Source: Tranzscheliella williamsii (lineage: Eukaryota > Basidiomycota > Ustilaginomycetes > Ustilaginales > Ustilaginaceae). Taken from it: a DNA stretch of 64,000 bases. The translations under genes were made by a program, and so were the position numbers. Positions 49,749-59,273 of the stretch are shown piece by piece. The stretch's first letter is position 1, and each line of letters opens with the position of its first letter. Under the pieces are notes generated by a model. That model worked only from the letters and a program-made list of their open reading frames with translations, was not told the origin of the DNA and made no database searches. The stretch covers positions 1-64,000 of the forward strand of contig JALBYF010000084.1 in NCBI GenBank assembly GCA_023212725.1, read 5' to 3'.

Positions 49749-51488
49749 ATGGCCATATTTGGCCTCCGATCCCGCAAATCTACTCTCTCCGACCGTTCCA
49801 GCATCGACAAGCGCGATCCGCCGCCCACAACCGCTGCGCACCATCATAACAGCGAAGCATCCGACGTCATTGGCGACAGCCCTGGCTTTCGTTCTTCCGC
49901 TTCTCAGAATAGACGTGGGCCTTCTCAAGCCTCCGACACCTCCTCCCACCGTTCTCGCAATTCGACCAACATGAAGAAGTTCTTCGGCAGCACCCGTAGG
50001 AAGGGCTCCCAGAGCGTCGATTCCACCGCCTCCCAGCAGGCCAAGCCCTCGCTTCCAGCCGACTACTTTGCTGGTGGCAAAGGCGCCGCTAGCCGTACCA
50101 GCATCAACCCATCCGCCGCAACGCCCCAGTCTCCTCCTATCTCGTCTTCAGTTACTGCGCCCGCTCTTCACACGCCTGCAGGCACCGGCGGTTCCCTTCT
50201 GGATGCTGTGGACCAGAATGTGACGGGTGGGCTGACTGCCGCTACTCCCACCAGCGGCCCACGCCCATCAGAGCTGTTCGCCGGCAAGGGTGTACAATGG
50301 AACGAGATCGACCTGACTTCCCGCACCACCGCCGAGGCCCTCCGCCCCGTTGACTTGCAGAAATTCCTAAAAGAACGAAGGCAGTGGATTCCCACGTTCA
50401 AAGACCAAGACGCAGTCGAAGAACATCCCTCCGATCTTTTCAAGCCGCTCGAACAGATCTCGTTCGAGTCGGCCGCCGATGCCCCCCGATCTTCGGTGGG
50501 TCTCAAGAGCTTGAAAGATCTGGAGGAGAGTCACAAGTTCAAAGCCTCTCTGCCTACCCAGTCGTCCATCGTGAGCGCGCCGGACGGAACCATCTTTGAA
50601 GAAGCTGGACCGCGGCTCTCCTCTGTCGGCGCTAACCCATCCACCCCTTCTGCCGCTCCCCAAGCGAGCGTCAGCGGCGCTCCTTCTGCCTACGTGCCCG
50701 TCCGGAATCAACCGTTCCGCAAGTCCAGCTTTGCTGGCGGCTCGGCCAACGGTTCGGTCGCCTCGAGACAGTCCGGCAGCATTTCCCGCAAGCCAGTCCC
50801 GGCGAACGTCTCTGCTCCCGACGCCAACGCTAACAGCAACGTCAATGCCAATGGAAATGCCAATGGAAATGCCAACGGAAATGCCAACAGCGCTGACAGC
50901 AACGCTGGTGTCATTAACGGCGGGGCCTCTCCCTCGGCTTCGGGAGGGTTGGCAGCCGGCCAAGAAATTCCTCAGCGTCAAAGCTCGATTAGCAAGCACC
51001 TTTCCGAGGCCTCGGGATCGACGGCAGATGCCGAGGTTGCTGCACCGTCTGGGGAGTCTGCCCGCGCCGCCAACGGTCGAGTTGAAGAGATCAAGGATGC
51101 GTCCGGCGTCGAGTCGGCTGTCCGTCCCTCGTCTGAGACGGTCGGCTTTGCCACCCCTACTGGCTCGCAGTCCGAGGCTGGACACGGGGTATCGGAAGCT
51201 GCTGCCCCTGGTGGTGTTTCGACGAGCGCTTTGGTGGGAGATGCACCACCACGTCCGCCGAAGCACGGGCAGCGCACGCCTTCGCGCCAGAACAGCAAGG
51301 ACTTTGTTGGCAGCGGCAACAGCAGCTCGCCGCTTGTCAACTTGCAGCCCGTTGAGCATGTTGAAAGCACCGATACTGTGGTGCAACGCGCGGATGCTGG
51401 CGCTGCCACCGCGCTCAAGCCGGCCCCCGCCCTGCCAAACGCAGCACACAACACCAATGTCTCCCCAGCTGCCGCGCCGCAGCCGTAG
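49749..51488 (+). CDS. Intrinsically disordered Ser/Ala/Pro-rich protein, function unknown
   Basis: 579 residues from the ATG at 49749 (MAIFGLRSRKSTLSDRSSID); the frame is open further upstream, but those codons look like leader sequence. The protein is basic and Ser-rich at the N-terminus (MKKFFGSTRRKGSQS). One better-ordered island at about residues 170-260 includes GVQWNEIDLTSRTTAEALRPVDLQKFLKERRQWIPTF in pieces. After that it is low-complexity, including an Asn/Ala/Gly tandem repeat. I recognise no domain. A cell-polarity or signalling scaffold is conceivable, but nothing in the sequence shows it. Confidence 0.6.
   Translation: MAIFGLRSRKSTLSDRSSIDKRDPPPTTAAHHHNSEASDVIGDSPGFRSSASQNRRGPSQASDTSSHRSRNSTNMKKFFGSTRRKGSQSVDSTASQQAKPSLPADYFAGGKGAASRTSINPSAATPQSPPISSSVTAPALHTPAGTGGSLLDAVDQNVTGGLTAATPTSGPRPSELFAGKGVQWNEIDLTSRTTAEALRPVDLQKFLKERRQWIPTFKDQDAVEEHPSDLFKPLEQISFESAADAPRSSVGLKSLKDLEESHKFKASLPTQSSIVSAPDGTIFEEAGPRLSSVGANPSTPSAAPQASVSGAPSAYVPVRNQPFRKSSFAGGSANGSVASRQSGSISRKPVPANVSAPDANANSNVNANGNANGNANGNANSADSNAGVINGGASPSASGGLAAGQEIPQRQSSISKHLSEASGSTADAEVAAPSGESARAANGRVEEIKDASGVESAVRPSSETVGFATPTGSQSEAGHGVSEAAAPGGVSTSALVGDAPPRPPKHGQRTPSRQNSKDFVGSGNSSSPLVNLQPVEHVESTDTVVQRADAGAATALKPAPALPNAAHNTNVSPAAAPQP
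50844..50891 (+). repeat. 12-bp coding tandem repeat (Asn-Ala-Asn-Gly)
   Basis: Four units of AATGCCAAYGGA or close variants at 50844, 50856, 50868 and 50880, encoding a repeated Asn-Ala-Asn-Gly tetrapeptide in the disordered protein. This is likely replication-slippage variation. Confidence 0.9.
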
Positions 51489-52069
51489 AGCGGGCTCACC
51501 TCAGCCATCCCGCCGCTGCTCACCCGCGAAATACCAAGGCTTTTCGTCTCGACCGGTCTAACACTCGTTACCACGTATACACACACTCTTTCTGTCCCAA
51601 CCCACCCCACGGGCATCTGGCAGATTGCCAAAAAGGCCCACCGGCGCCCTGGGCTTGGACGTGCCATCCCGGCCTGGCGCCCTCCTGTGCCCGGCTACCG
51701 GCACCTGTACTTGCCCGCGCCGTGTCCACCCCATACCCGCCATCGATAGCCCCGTTTCCGTATTTCTACATGACGGTCGCCGCGTGAGAGCCACCTTCCC
51801 GTGCTTCCGCCACACGCTGTGCTGCCAAGCAGATGCACCGTAACACTGGCGTTTTTCGCAGTGAAAGTGTTGAGTTCGGGACTCGGTCTGAAGCGGAAGA
51901 AAGGACCGAAACCCGGGAATGGAAAGTGGAAAGTGGAAAAAGTGGTAGTTTTGGGAGGTTTTTGGGGGAGAATGCGAAGAGTTGGTGGTAGCGCGGAGAC
52001 CCTATTGCAACCATAGCGGCGACGAGTGGGGGCATTTGACGACTTGGCGACAGCGACGGACGCGGGGCG
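51489..52069. other. Intergenic region, disordered protein to RCM1
   Basis: 581 bp in tandem orientation. It holds the 3' UTR of the left gene and the RCM1 promoter. A short GGAAAGTGGAAAGTGGAAA repeat lies near 51920-51940. No gene was seen; a very long antisense frame crossing this region was rejected. Confidence 0.5.
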
Positions 52070-53791
52070 ATGGCAGACTTTTACCTGCGCGCGGCGCGGG
52101 CGCTGGACCGGGTGCTGCGGGATGAGTGTTCGGTGAAGGCGGCGGCGGCGGGGAGTGCGGATGCGGGGCGGGTGCTGGCGGTGCTGGTCAACACGCTCGC
52201 CTACCGTGCGGCGCTCTGGCACGCGCTCCAGGAGGCCAAGGTGCTCGAGCGCGACGGGCGCACCTTCCAGCCTGCCTCGCTGCGGACCAACCCATTCAAA
52301 GCAAAACCCAAGGCGAAAAACAAACCAAACGACAACGGCAAGGGCAAACAGCAGGACGAGGGGAAGCGAAAGGCCAGGGTGACGGAGGAGGCGGGCGGGG
52401 AGGGTCCGTCGCAGGAGGCGCTGCTGCTGGTGCTGAGTCATGACTTGGTGTTCCAGCGGCGCGGGATTCAGGCGAGCCGGGGGTGGGCGCCGAAGGCGGT
52501 GCTGGAGGGGTATCGGGCGGGGGTGCATGGGGCGCTGGTGCGGCTGCAGCTGCGGCGGGGGGTGGGGCGGCTGGAGGAGCTGCGGACGGGGGCGCTGTAC
52601 GAGGAGATGGCGGGGCGGGTGCCGCGGTGGGTGCGGGTGAATACGCTGCGCGCCAGTGTGGAGCGGGTGCTTGACTGGTTGGAGGGCGAGCGGTGGATGC
52701 GGAGCGAGGCGGACGAGCTGACGCATGTGCGCCAGTATGCCGTCTCGCGGCATGTGCCGGGGCTGCTGGCGTTCCATCCGCGCGCGACACGGCTGCTGGT
52801 GCAGAGCGAGGCGTATCGCCATCACTGGATCATCCTCCAGGACCTCGCCTCGTGCTTCCCCGCCTTCGTGCTCGACCCGCCCGCCGCCGCGCTGGTCGTC
52901 GACGCCACCAGCGCCCCCGGCAACAAAACCTCCCACCTCGCCGCCATCATGCGCGAAAAATCCGGCACCACCCCGCCCGGCCGCATCCTCGCCTTCGAAC
53001 GCGACCCCGCCCGCTTCCGCACCCTCACCCAACGGCTTGCCGCCGTCGGCGCCGCCACCTCCACCGGCGGCATCGTCGAAGCGCACCGCCGCGACTTTCT
53101 CACCACCCTCCCCGAAGACTACCCCGGCGTGACACACATGCTGCTCGACCCGAGCTGCAGCGGCACCGGCATAGTCAACCGGCTCGACTGGCTCACCGAG
53201 GACGACGACGCGGAGAACGCCGAGCCGGACGCCACCGCCAATGGCAACGAGGGAGAAGGGGAGGGGGAGGGGTTGAGCAAGCGGGAGCGGCGGCTGCGGC
53301 AGCTGGCTGAGTTCCAGGTGCTGATGGTGCGGCACGCGATGCGGTTTGGCGCGCTGCAGCGGCTGGTCTACTCGACGTGCTCGGTGGAGGGGGTGGAGAA
53401 CGAGGCGGTGGTCGAGCGTGCGCTGGCGTCGGCCGAGGCGGGCGCCGGCGGATGGACACTGGCACCGCGCACCGCCGTCCTGCCCGCCTGGCCCCACCGC
53501 GGCAACCCCGCCGCCTGCTCCCTCCCCGCCCGCGCCAACAAGATGCTCCGCGCCATCCCCGGCGGCTCCTCCCCCACCACCAACCCCAACGTCTCCGCCT
53601 GCAACGGCTTCTTCGTCGCCTGCTTCGTCCGCCACCCCGACCCCTTCGCCTCCCCCCTCCCCACCCCACCCCCCTCGGCCAACCAGAAGAAAAAACGCAG
53701 CAAAAAACTCGCCGCCCAGCGCAAAAAACAGAAACTCCTCCACCCCGACATCCAGCCCGAGCTCGCCAACGACCCAGCCACTGTACTCTAG
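52070..53791 (+). CDS. RCM1: 25S rRNA cytosine-C5 methyltransferase (RCM1/NSUN5-like)
   Basis: NOL1/NOP2/SUN-family enzyme; the Rcm1/NSUN5 branch methylates one conserved cytosine of large-subunit rRNA. Motifs in order: LALL-type N-terminal helices and RWVRVNTLRAS, then the SAM-binding DATSAPGNKTSHLAA (about residue 280). Motif IV DPSCSGTG (about 360) and motif VI YSTCS (about 434) supply the two cysteines of the mechanism. NGFFVACF comes near the end. The 573-residue product has a Lys-rich insert (about 80-105) and a basic C-terminal tail (KKKRSKKLAAQRKK) that suits nucleolar targeting. Assignment to the RCM1 branch over NOP2 or TRM4 rests on the QRRGIQASRGW and STCSVEGVENEAVV context. It shows the strongest G/C codon-ending blocks in the window. 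Confidence 0.9.
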   Translation: MADFYLRAARALDRVLRDECSVKAAAAGSADAGRVLAVLVNTLAYRAALWHALQEAKVLERDGRTFQPASLRTNPFKAKPKAKNKPNDNGKGKQQDEGKRKARVTEEAGGEGPSQEALLLVLSHDLVFQRRGIQASRGWAPKAVLEGYRAGVHGALVRLQLRRGVGRLEELRTGALYEEMAGRVPRWVRVNTLRASVERVLDWLEGERWMRSEADELTHVRQYAVSRHVPGLLAFHPRATRLLVQSEAYRHHWIILQDLASCFPAFVLDPPAAALVVDATSAPGNKTSHLAAIMREKSGTTPPGRILAFERDPARFRTLTQRLAAVGAATSTGGIVEAHRRDFLTTLPEDYPGVTHMLLDPSCSGTGIVNRLDWLTEDDDAENAEPDATANGNEGEGEGEGLSKRERRLRQLAEFQVLMVRHAMRFGALQRLVYSTCSVEGVENEAVVERALASAEAGAGGWTLAPRTAVLPAWPHRGNPAACSLPARANKMLRAIPGGSSPTTNPNVSACNGFFVACFVRHPDPFASPLPTPPPSANQKKKRSKKLAAQRKKQKLLHPDIQPELANDPATVL

Positions 53792-53897
53792 ACCCAGACA
53801 ACACAGGCCACTCGAAAACCAACCGAGGTGATGTAGATAGATTGGTAGAAAGCTGGCGTTACCGAGACAGAATTGATGCGCCTGAGGAGCGACACGA

Positions 53898-54878
53898 TTA
53901 GAAAGAGGAAGAGGAGATAAAGAACCACTTGTCGATGCTGGGGTCGATCGGGGCGGGCGGCTGCGGGTGGGCGGCGGGGACGTTGGCGACGAGGGCGTCG
54001 TTGGGCTGGACAAAGCCCTTGCTCCCCGCTACGGCGGTGTTGGTCAGGCTGATCTCGCCGGGGTCGGCCTGGCCCGAGACGAGGCGCTTCCAGGCCTCGT
54101 TGCACTCGTGGACAATCTCGGTGGCGTACTTGCGGTTCTTGGCCTCGCCGGAAAAGGCAAACTGGTTCTCGGGCTTGCCGTCGGGGATCTTGTAGATGCG
54201 GAACCACTCGTTGGTGGCGCGGATGAGGCCGGGCAGGTGGCGCTCGACGTCCTCAACGTCGTTGAGCTTGGGGGCGAGCGGGTCGTTGACGTCAATCACA
54301 ATCACCTTCCAGTCGGTCTCGCCCTCGTCGAGGAGCGCCATAACGCCGAGCACCTTGACCTGCTTGATCTGGCCGGTGTAGCCGACCTGCTCGCCGATTT
54401 CGCAGACATCCAGCGGGTCGTTGTCGCCCTTGGCCTTGGTATCCGGGTGGGTGTGGTTGGGGTCCTCCCACGTCTGCGGGAAGGCGCCGTAGTTCCAGAT
54501 GTAGCCCTTGTGCGGGAAGCAGTTGCGCACAAACCGCAGCTTGCCCTTCTTGGTGTCCTGGAGGAACGGGTTGAAGGTCTCCTCCTTGCTGATCTCCACC
54601 TTGGCGTTGGTCCAGCGCGGGATCTCGACAATCATGTTGAGCACCGTCTTGCTCTCGTCGGCGAACAGCGGCACGTCGTGGAACGGCGACGCAGGCACGC
54701 CCGTCTTGGTGTTCTCCAGATAGACGCGGTGCTCCAGCGTGTGCGGCGCACCGACGCTGCGCGTCTGAAAGTCCTGGGCAGAGGCCATGCTGGAAATGGG
54801 CGGCAAAACGCTGTGCGAGAGCTGTCGTGCGGTTTGCGATACTCTTCGAAGCGACGTGCTGACGGCAGACGGCGGCAT
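53898..54878 (-). CDS. IPP1: Soluble inorganic pyrophosphatase (family I), two possible starts
   Basis: Hydrolyses pyrophosphate released by biosynthesis; Mg-dependent. The core is unmistakable: [44 protein letters not shown], the signature [37 protein letters not shown], and the [23 protein letters not shown] block. The tail [17 protein letters not shown] matches the family C-terminus. From the ATG at 54788 (MASAQDF) it is 296 residues, the usual cytosolic size. The in-frame ATG at 54878 adds 30 residues rich in Ser, Arg and Leu with no acid, which look like a mitochondrial presequence. I list the longer form; both may be used. Confidence 0.96.
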   Translation of the reverse strand: MPPSAVSTSLRRVSQTARQLSHSVLPPISSMASAQDFQTRSVGAPHTLEHRVYLENTKTGVPASPFHDVPLFADESKTVLNMIVEIPRWTNAKVEISKEETFNPFLQDTKKGKLRFVRNCFPHKGYIWNYGAFPQTWEDPNHTHPDTKAKGDNDPLDVCEIGEQVGYTGQIKQVKVLGVMALLDEGETDWKVIVIDVNDPLAPKLNDVEDVERHLPGLIRATNEWFRIYKIPDGKPENQFAFSGEAKNRKYATEIVHECNEAWKRLVSGQADPGEISLTNTAVAGSKGFVQPNDALVANVPAAHPQPPAPIDPSIDKWFFISSSSF

Positions 54879-55256
54879 GCAATGTTCTCTCTCGCGGCAG
54901 AGAAGATGGTGGGGACAATGACACCGCCGCTCCGCCCTCGCATTTCCCATCGATCATCGAGCTTCCATCCTTCCCTCCCAACTTGGCACCATGGTATTAT
55001 TATTCTATTGATCCGCCGCTGAGCGCACCCGCACTACTATCAACTGTAACTGCATTTTCCGTCTGTATCCGATCACACATCGACGTTGTTCAATTCTATG
55101 AATAATAGATTTGGAACGGGTAGTAGGCTAGTATGACGTGCTTGTATGCTTGGTTGAATCTGGATTAGCACGGCTCCCGGTTCGTTTTCGCGGCTTTAGC
55201 TTGAGTGGTGAGTGTGTGAAGAGTGAGGCGGGGCTGTTAGATTGCACACCGAGGCG
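54879..55256. other. Intergenic region, pyrophosphatase promoter side
   Basis: 378 bp between the pyrophosphatase start (-) and the carboxylesterase 3' end (-). No gene was recognised. Confidence 0.55.
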
Positions 55257-57032
55257 TCAGCCGTACATTTGCCAGTCAAAGGGGACGGTGGAGGACCAGA
55301 GCTGGGAGCAGGCTGCGTACGGGCCGGCGGTGAGGGAGAGGGGCAGTACGGGCGACGGGGCGGAGGGGCGTGCGCCGAGGTGGAGGAGGGAGATATGGTG
55401 CGCGGAGGGGGAGAGGGGGGCCCAGGCGGGGTAGGCGGGGGAGTTGGGGGTGGCCGAGGCGACAAAGGCGGCCCAGCGGGACTGGACCTCGGTGGCGAGC
55501 GCGCGGTCGGCGGGGTGAGCGGTGGGTGGGGGGGCGAAGAGGGTGCGGAGGTCGTCCTCGTGGCAGACGCGGTGGTCTGCGGTGCAGTAGTCGTTGTGTG
55601 CGTTGGTGGTGTAGCGGAGGCCGCGACGGAAGGTGGCGGCGTAGACGGGCGCCGCCGCGGCATAGCGGAGCGCATTGTGCCACGTCGGGCAGGCAAACAT
55701 CCCTTGCGTCAGCACCGCCTCGAGGTTGGTGCGCAGCCCGTCGGGTACCGGCGCCGGCGCCATGCTGTACTCGCCGCACTGCGCCAGCGCGCGCCCGCGC
55801 CCGCCGTTGAACATCTGCGCCAGCAGCTCATCCCGCGTCAGCTCCATTGGAGAGACCTTCAACCGCGCCGTCGTCACCGACGAGCCCGTCGGCTCCAGCA
55901 GCTGGCCCACCGCCGAACCGCCCTCGTTCTGGACAGTGCTTATAAGCAGCGGCTTCCGCTGCGCCGCCGCCGCCGAGCCCGCCGGGTCGCGCTCGAACGG
56001 CGCGCCGGTGAAGGTGCCCTGGAACGGCGCCCAGACCTCGGCGCGCGCCACGGCCGCATCGAGCGCTGGCCCTGCGGCGAGCGTCTGCGTCGACACGTCG
56101 AGCAGCGCATCGGCGGAGAGCGCGCGCAGACACGCCAGCTCGGTGCAGCCAGACCGGGCGAGCGCATATGCGCTCACCGCGCCGCTCGTCTGCGCAGACT
56201 GCGTGCCAAAGTTGGCTGGGTCCGAGTGCAGAATGGCACGGTGGAAGAGCGGCGCCGCGGCAGGAGCGCCCAGTAGCGTGCGCACCATGTGCGCCCCGCT
56301 GCTCTGCCCCGCCACCGTCACCCGCCCAGCATCGCCCCCAAACGCGCCGATGTGCGCGCGCACAAAGCGCAGCGCCTCCACCACGTCGCGCAGCCCCTGG
56401 TTGCCCGCCAGCTTCGTCGACGACGATGACGCCGCGCCCTCATCGAGCAGCTCGTGCGGAGAGAAGAAGCCAAACATCCCCAGCCGATACTGGAGGACAA
56501 CGGCGATCACGTCGTGCTGCGCCGCCCAGTGCGAGGCGTCCAAGCCCGGCGCGGACGATGACCCGGACACAAAGCTGCCGCCGTGGATCCAGACCAAGAC
56601 CGGCTTGGCGGTGACCGACGACGCCGAAGGATCGGGTCGGAAAATGGTAGCATATAGGCAGTCCTCGCCCATGTTCTGGTCAGAGATGCCGTACCTCGAA
56701 TCCGCGACCTGCATGCAGGCGCGAGGTAGAGCCGTGGCATTGTACACTCCCTTTGTGCCGAACGAGGCCAGCGGCTGCGGGCTGCTGAAGCGGAGCTCCT
56801 TGAGCGGCGGCTGCGCGTAGGGGAGGGTGAATCGCTCTGCCCCATTCGGCATGCGGCGGCCCAGCACCGTACCGAGTGGCAAATCGACCAGAAGAGTCGT
56901 GCCGGGACATGAACTGTTCTGGGGTGGAGAGGAGCTCGGCGACGCCGAGCAGGAGAGAGGCAGCGTGTGGCAAAGAGAGGCAAAGGTAAGGAGGGCACAC
57001 GCTAGGCGCAGCAGAGATGAAAAGAAGGACAT
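55257..57032 (-). CDS. Secreted type-B carboxylesterase
   Basis: An alpha/beta-hydrolase of the carboxylesterase type-B/lipase family. From the ATG at 57032 the 591-residue protein has a signal peptide (MSFFSSLLRLACALLTFASL) and several N-glycosylation sites. Family marks are the EDCLYATIFRP segment after a disulphide-type cysteine, the oxyanion hole HGGSFVSG and the nucleophile elbow GQSSGAHM (serine about residue 244). The usual elbow is GESAG, so Gln replaces Glu and Ser replaces Ala; this still fits GxSxG. The substrate is unknown. The final residues (PFDWQMYG) retain the common C-terminal Trp. The 3' third shows sharp G-rich and C-rich blocks. Confidence 0.9.
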   Translation of the reverse strand: MSFFSSLLRLACALLTFASLCHTLPLSCSASPSSSPPQNSSCPGTTLLVDLPLGTVLGRRMPNGAERFTLPYAQPPLKELRFSSPQPLASFGTKGVYNATALPRACMQVADSRYGISDQNMGEDCLYATIFRPDPSASSVTAKPVLVWIHGGSFVSGSSSAPGLDASHWAAQHDVIAVVLQYRLGMFGFFSPHELLDEGAASSSSTKLAGNQGLRDVVEALRFVRAHIGAFGGDAGRVTVAGQSSGAHMVRTLLGAPAAAPLFHRAILHSDPANFGTQSAQTSGAVSAYALARSGCTELACLRALSADALLDVSTQTLAAGPALDAAVARAEVWAPFQGTFTGAPFERDPAGSAAAAQRKPLLISTVQNEGGSAVGQLLEPTGSSVTTARLKVSPMELTRDELLAQMFNGGRGRALAQCGEYSMAPAPVPDGLRTNLEAVLTQGMFACPTWHNALRYAAAAPVYAATFRRGLRYTTNAHNDYCTADHRVCHEDDLRTLFAPPPTAHPADRALATEVQSRWAAFVASATPNSPAYPAWAPLSPSAHHISLLHLGARPSAPSPVLPLSLTAGPYAACSQLWSSTVPFDWQMYG

Positions 57033-57697
57033 GCTCAGCACGTCCAATAGCAACCGATGGGTGGAGGGAGGGCAGAGCGGGTATGGGCGCCTTGCTCAGC
57101 TGTTCTTTATAGCGCTGCTCAACTTGGTCGTAGTGTTGCACAAGCACGGACAGCAAGGGCAGGCGCGTGCCATGCGACGCATGGCGATGTGCGGCGGGGG
57201 ACAAAGGAAGGAACGCCTCTCTTCCGCTTTCTTGTGTGGATCGGCTGTCTCGCCGGTGCCTGGACCGCCTCTGAGCATCCGGCGCTGCGGGCAAACGCAT
57301 CGCGATGCGGCCGCGAGCATGGACAAAGGGGATGCGACGTGCCAGACTGTGGCTAGTTGGCACTTGGCACTCGGTAGTTGGCAGTTGGCAGTCTGCGGCG
57401 CGAGGCGTGCACGCATGCATAAGGAGACCCCTTTGTCTGGTGTCGAGGCGCAGCCGGGCGGCCAAGTTATGATGCGGGCGCTGACGCAACACGGGAACAA
57501 AGGAAAGAGCGGAGCGCTGGACAAGCTGGCAGGCGGGATGCGCCACACGCTTCATCTCTTGCCAATCTAGTCGAACGGGTGGCCTCATGCAAAGCAGCGG
57601 CAGAATAAACAAGCATTGCACAAAGGGAAACAGAGGGCCGCATTATGGCAGCCTCGAGGATATCTCCGCTGGTGGATACCGTACAGAGGTTGTTAAG
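57033..57697. other. Intergenic region with GTTGGCA repeats
   Basis: 665 bp between the carboxylesterase start (-) and the OTU1 3' end (-). Around 57354-57391 are short direct repeats of the form AGTTGGCACTTGGCACTCGG and GTAGTTGGCAGTTGGCAGT. No gene was recognised. Confidence 0.5.
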
Positions 57698-58915
57698 CTA
57701 AACCTCGCCGAAATCGCCGTGGCCGGTCTCTTTGGCATGCTGTAGCGCCTGTTTCTCGCCGACTAGTTTGGTGCCGCAGGCCGTGCAGCTGAGTGCAAAG
57801 CGGGCGGTATCGGTGTAGTACTTTCTCGCCTTGAGCTGCTTGGAAAGCTCGCTAGCGGCATTCAAGATGGGGTCCTGGTCGGGGGGGATGCCAAAGGCGG
57901 AGAGCGAGGGGAAGAGGGTGGTGCCGCGCTCGAGCGAGGCGTCGGCGGAAGGAAGGAGCGACAGCGCGTCGTAGTGAATGCCGGAGTAGGCGAGCAGGGC
58001 GCGGTTGGGGTACGCGCGATCCTCGCCAAAGCGATGGACGGTGCCCGTGGCGATGTCAACCGAGTCAATCTCGACGCTAAAGTGAGCGGCGAGTACAGCG
58101 AGCTCGATCGCGCCGCCCCATGCGTTTGGAGAGAGTATCTTGCTAATGTATTTCTCTCGCGGCTGCCCCAGGACCACATCCGGATATGCTTCTGGATCAT
58201 TACGAATGGCATCGGCCACAACCTGTCGAAGGCCGGAGGAGAGATCTGCGCCAATCCGGTGTTCGAGGAGATAGGCTACCGAGTTGAAGAGGCAGGAATT
58301 ATCGTCGGGGACGACCTTGAGCGTCAGATACCCCTCGGTGCCGCCAGAAACAGGCACCGACACGGAGCCATCTCGAATGTCCTTTGCTGATGCTGACGAA
58401 GAGCTGGTAGCGGTCCGATGTGCATGCGAAGAGGCGGGAGTCGCGGCAGACACAGCAGTCGATGCGGATATGGAGTTGGATGTCGATGGCGGTGCGGAGG
58501 TGCGGGCAGAATGGGAGTAGGGAGCTGGCGCGGCGGAGCCTAAGACATTGGGTGGAGGAGCTTTGCTGCCGGTAGCAGTGGTGACATTTGGTTTGAGAGT
58601 GGAAGCGAAGGGCGCCGAAGATGTGGAAGGAGGCAGCGAGCGAGGTGGGGGCTGAGAAGAGACCGAGGCTGCGGCTGTGCTTTGTGCCACGATGAGCTGC
58701 TCGCCGCTGTTGATCTTGATCTCTGGGGAGGTTAGCAAGCAGTCCGACCGGATCGATGACAGATCTAGCGATGCGGGGGGATAGCCGGCCTTGAGAACCT
58801 GTTGGGATGGCGGGATGCCGCTCAGCGACTCGACATGCTGCTGGAGGTCGGCCAAGGTGGTGGCATGGTCGATCTTGAAAGTGGAAGTGCCTTGTGGATG
58901 CCTTATCCGGATCAT
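57698..58915 (-). CDS. OTU1: OTU1/YOD1-type deubiquitinase
   Basis: OTU1 trims ubiquitin chains on Cdc48/p97 clients, in ER-associated degradation. The 405-residue product (ATG at 58915, MIRIRHPQGTSTFKI) begins with a ubiquitin-like UBX-type domain (to about residue 80) that binds Cdc48. A Ser/Ala-rich linker follows, then the OTU domain with the catalytic Cys (about 206) in VVPDDNSCLFNSV and the catalytic His (about 313) in YSGIHYDALSL. A C-terminal C2H2 zinc finger (SCTACGTKLVGEKQALQHAKETGH) completes the Otu1 architecture. The sequence GTAGCAG just upstream of the start codon could be a splice acceptor, so a leader intron or extra first exon is possible. Confidence 0.93.
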   Translation of the reverse strand: MIRIRHPQGTSTFKIDHATTLADLQQHVESLSGIPPSQQVLKAGYPPASLDLSSIRSDCLLTSPEIKINSGEQLIVAQSTAAASVSSQPPPRSLPPSTSSAPFASTLKPNVTTATGSKAPPPNVLGSAAPAPYSHSARTSAPPSTSNSISASTAVSAATPASSHAHRTATSSSSASAKDIRDGSVSVPVSGGTEGYLTLKVVPDDNSCLFNSVAYLLEHRIGADLSSGLRQVVADAIRNDPEAYPDVVLGQPREKYISKILSPNAWGGAIELAVLAAHFSVEIDSVDIATGTVHRFGEDRAYPNRALLAYSGIHYDALSLLPSADASLERGTTLFPSLSAFGIPPDQDPILNAASELSKQLKARKYYTDTARFALSCTACGTKLVGEKQALQHAKETGHGDFGEV

Positions 58916-59273
58916 GATGTCGCCTGAGCTGCTACGAGTGACATACGATGGACAAAGCAAGCAAGTCAGATGCTCAGCCTAGAAGGAGTGAGGAACGAGG
59001 AGCGGGTGTGGCATATACCGTGCCTCCACATGCACATCAGCGTATACGCGCGTCGCCGACGAACGACGAACGCGCTCCACGCATGTTAGGTCGCATACGC
59101 TGTAAGATTCCCACTCACTATAACAGCGTCAGATCGTCGAGCGATGGGCACGAGTGGAGGCATGCGGGAGAAGGCAAGCCAAGGTACGGCGACAGACAGT
59201 CATCCATGCTTCGTTCACGGCTTCCATCATATACGCAACGGTCGATCCACACCGTCAGCAGCACACAGAAACC
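58916..59273. promoter_or_regulatory. Divergent promoter region, OTU1 / PEF protein
   Basis: 358 bp between divergent starts; it must contain both promoters. No specific site was recognised. Confidence 0.45.

Noticed and set aside
51695..54013. Very long open frame (772 codons) on the minus strand opposite RCM1
   Set aside because: A by-product of extreme GC content opposite a gene with clear methyltransferase motifs. The translation is Arg/Pro/Gly/Val low-complexity without domains.
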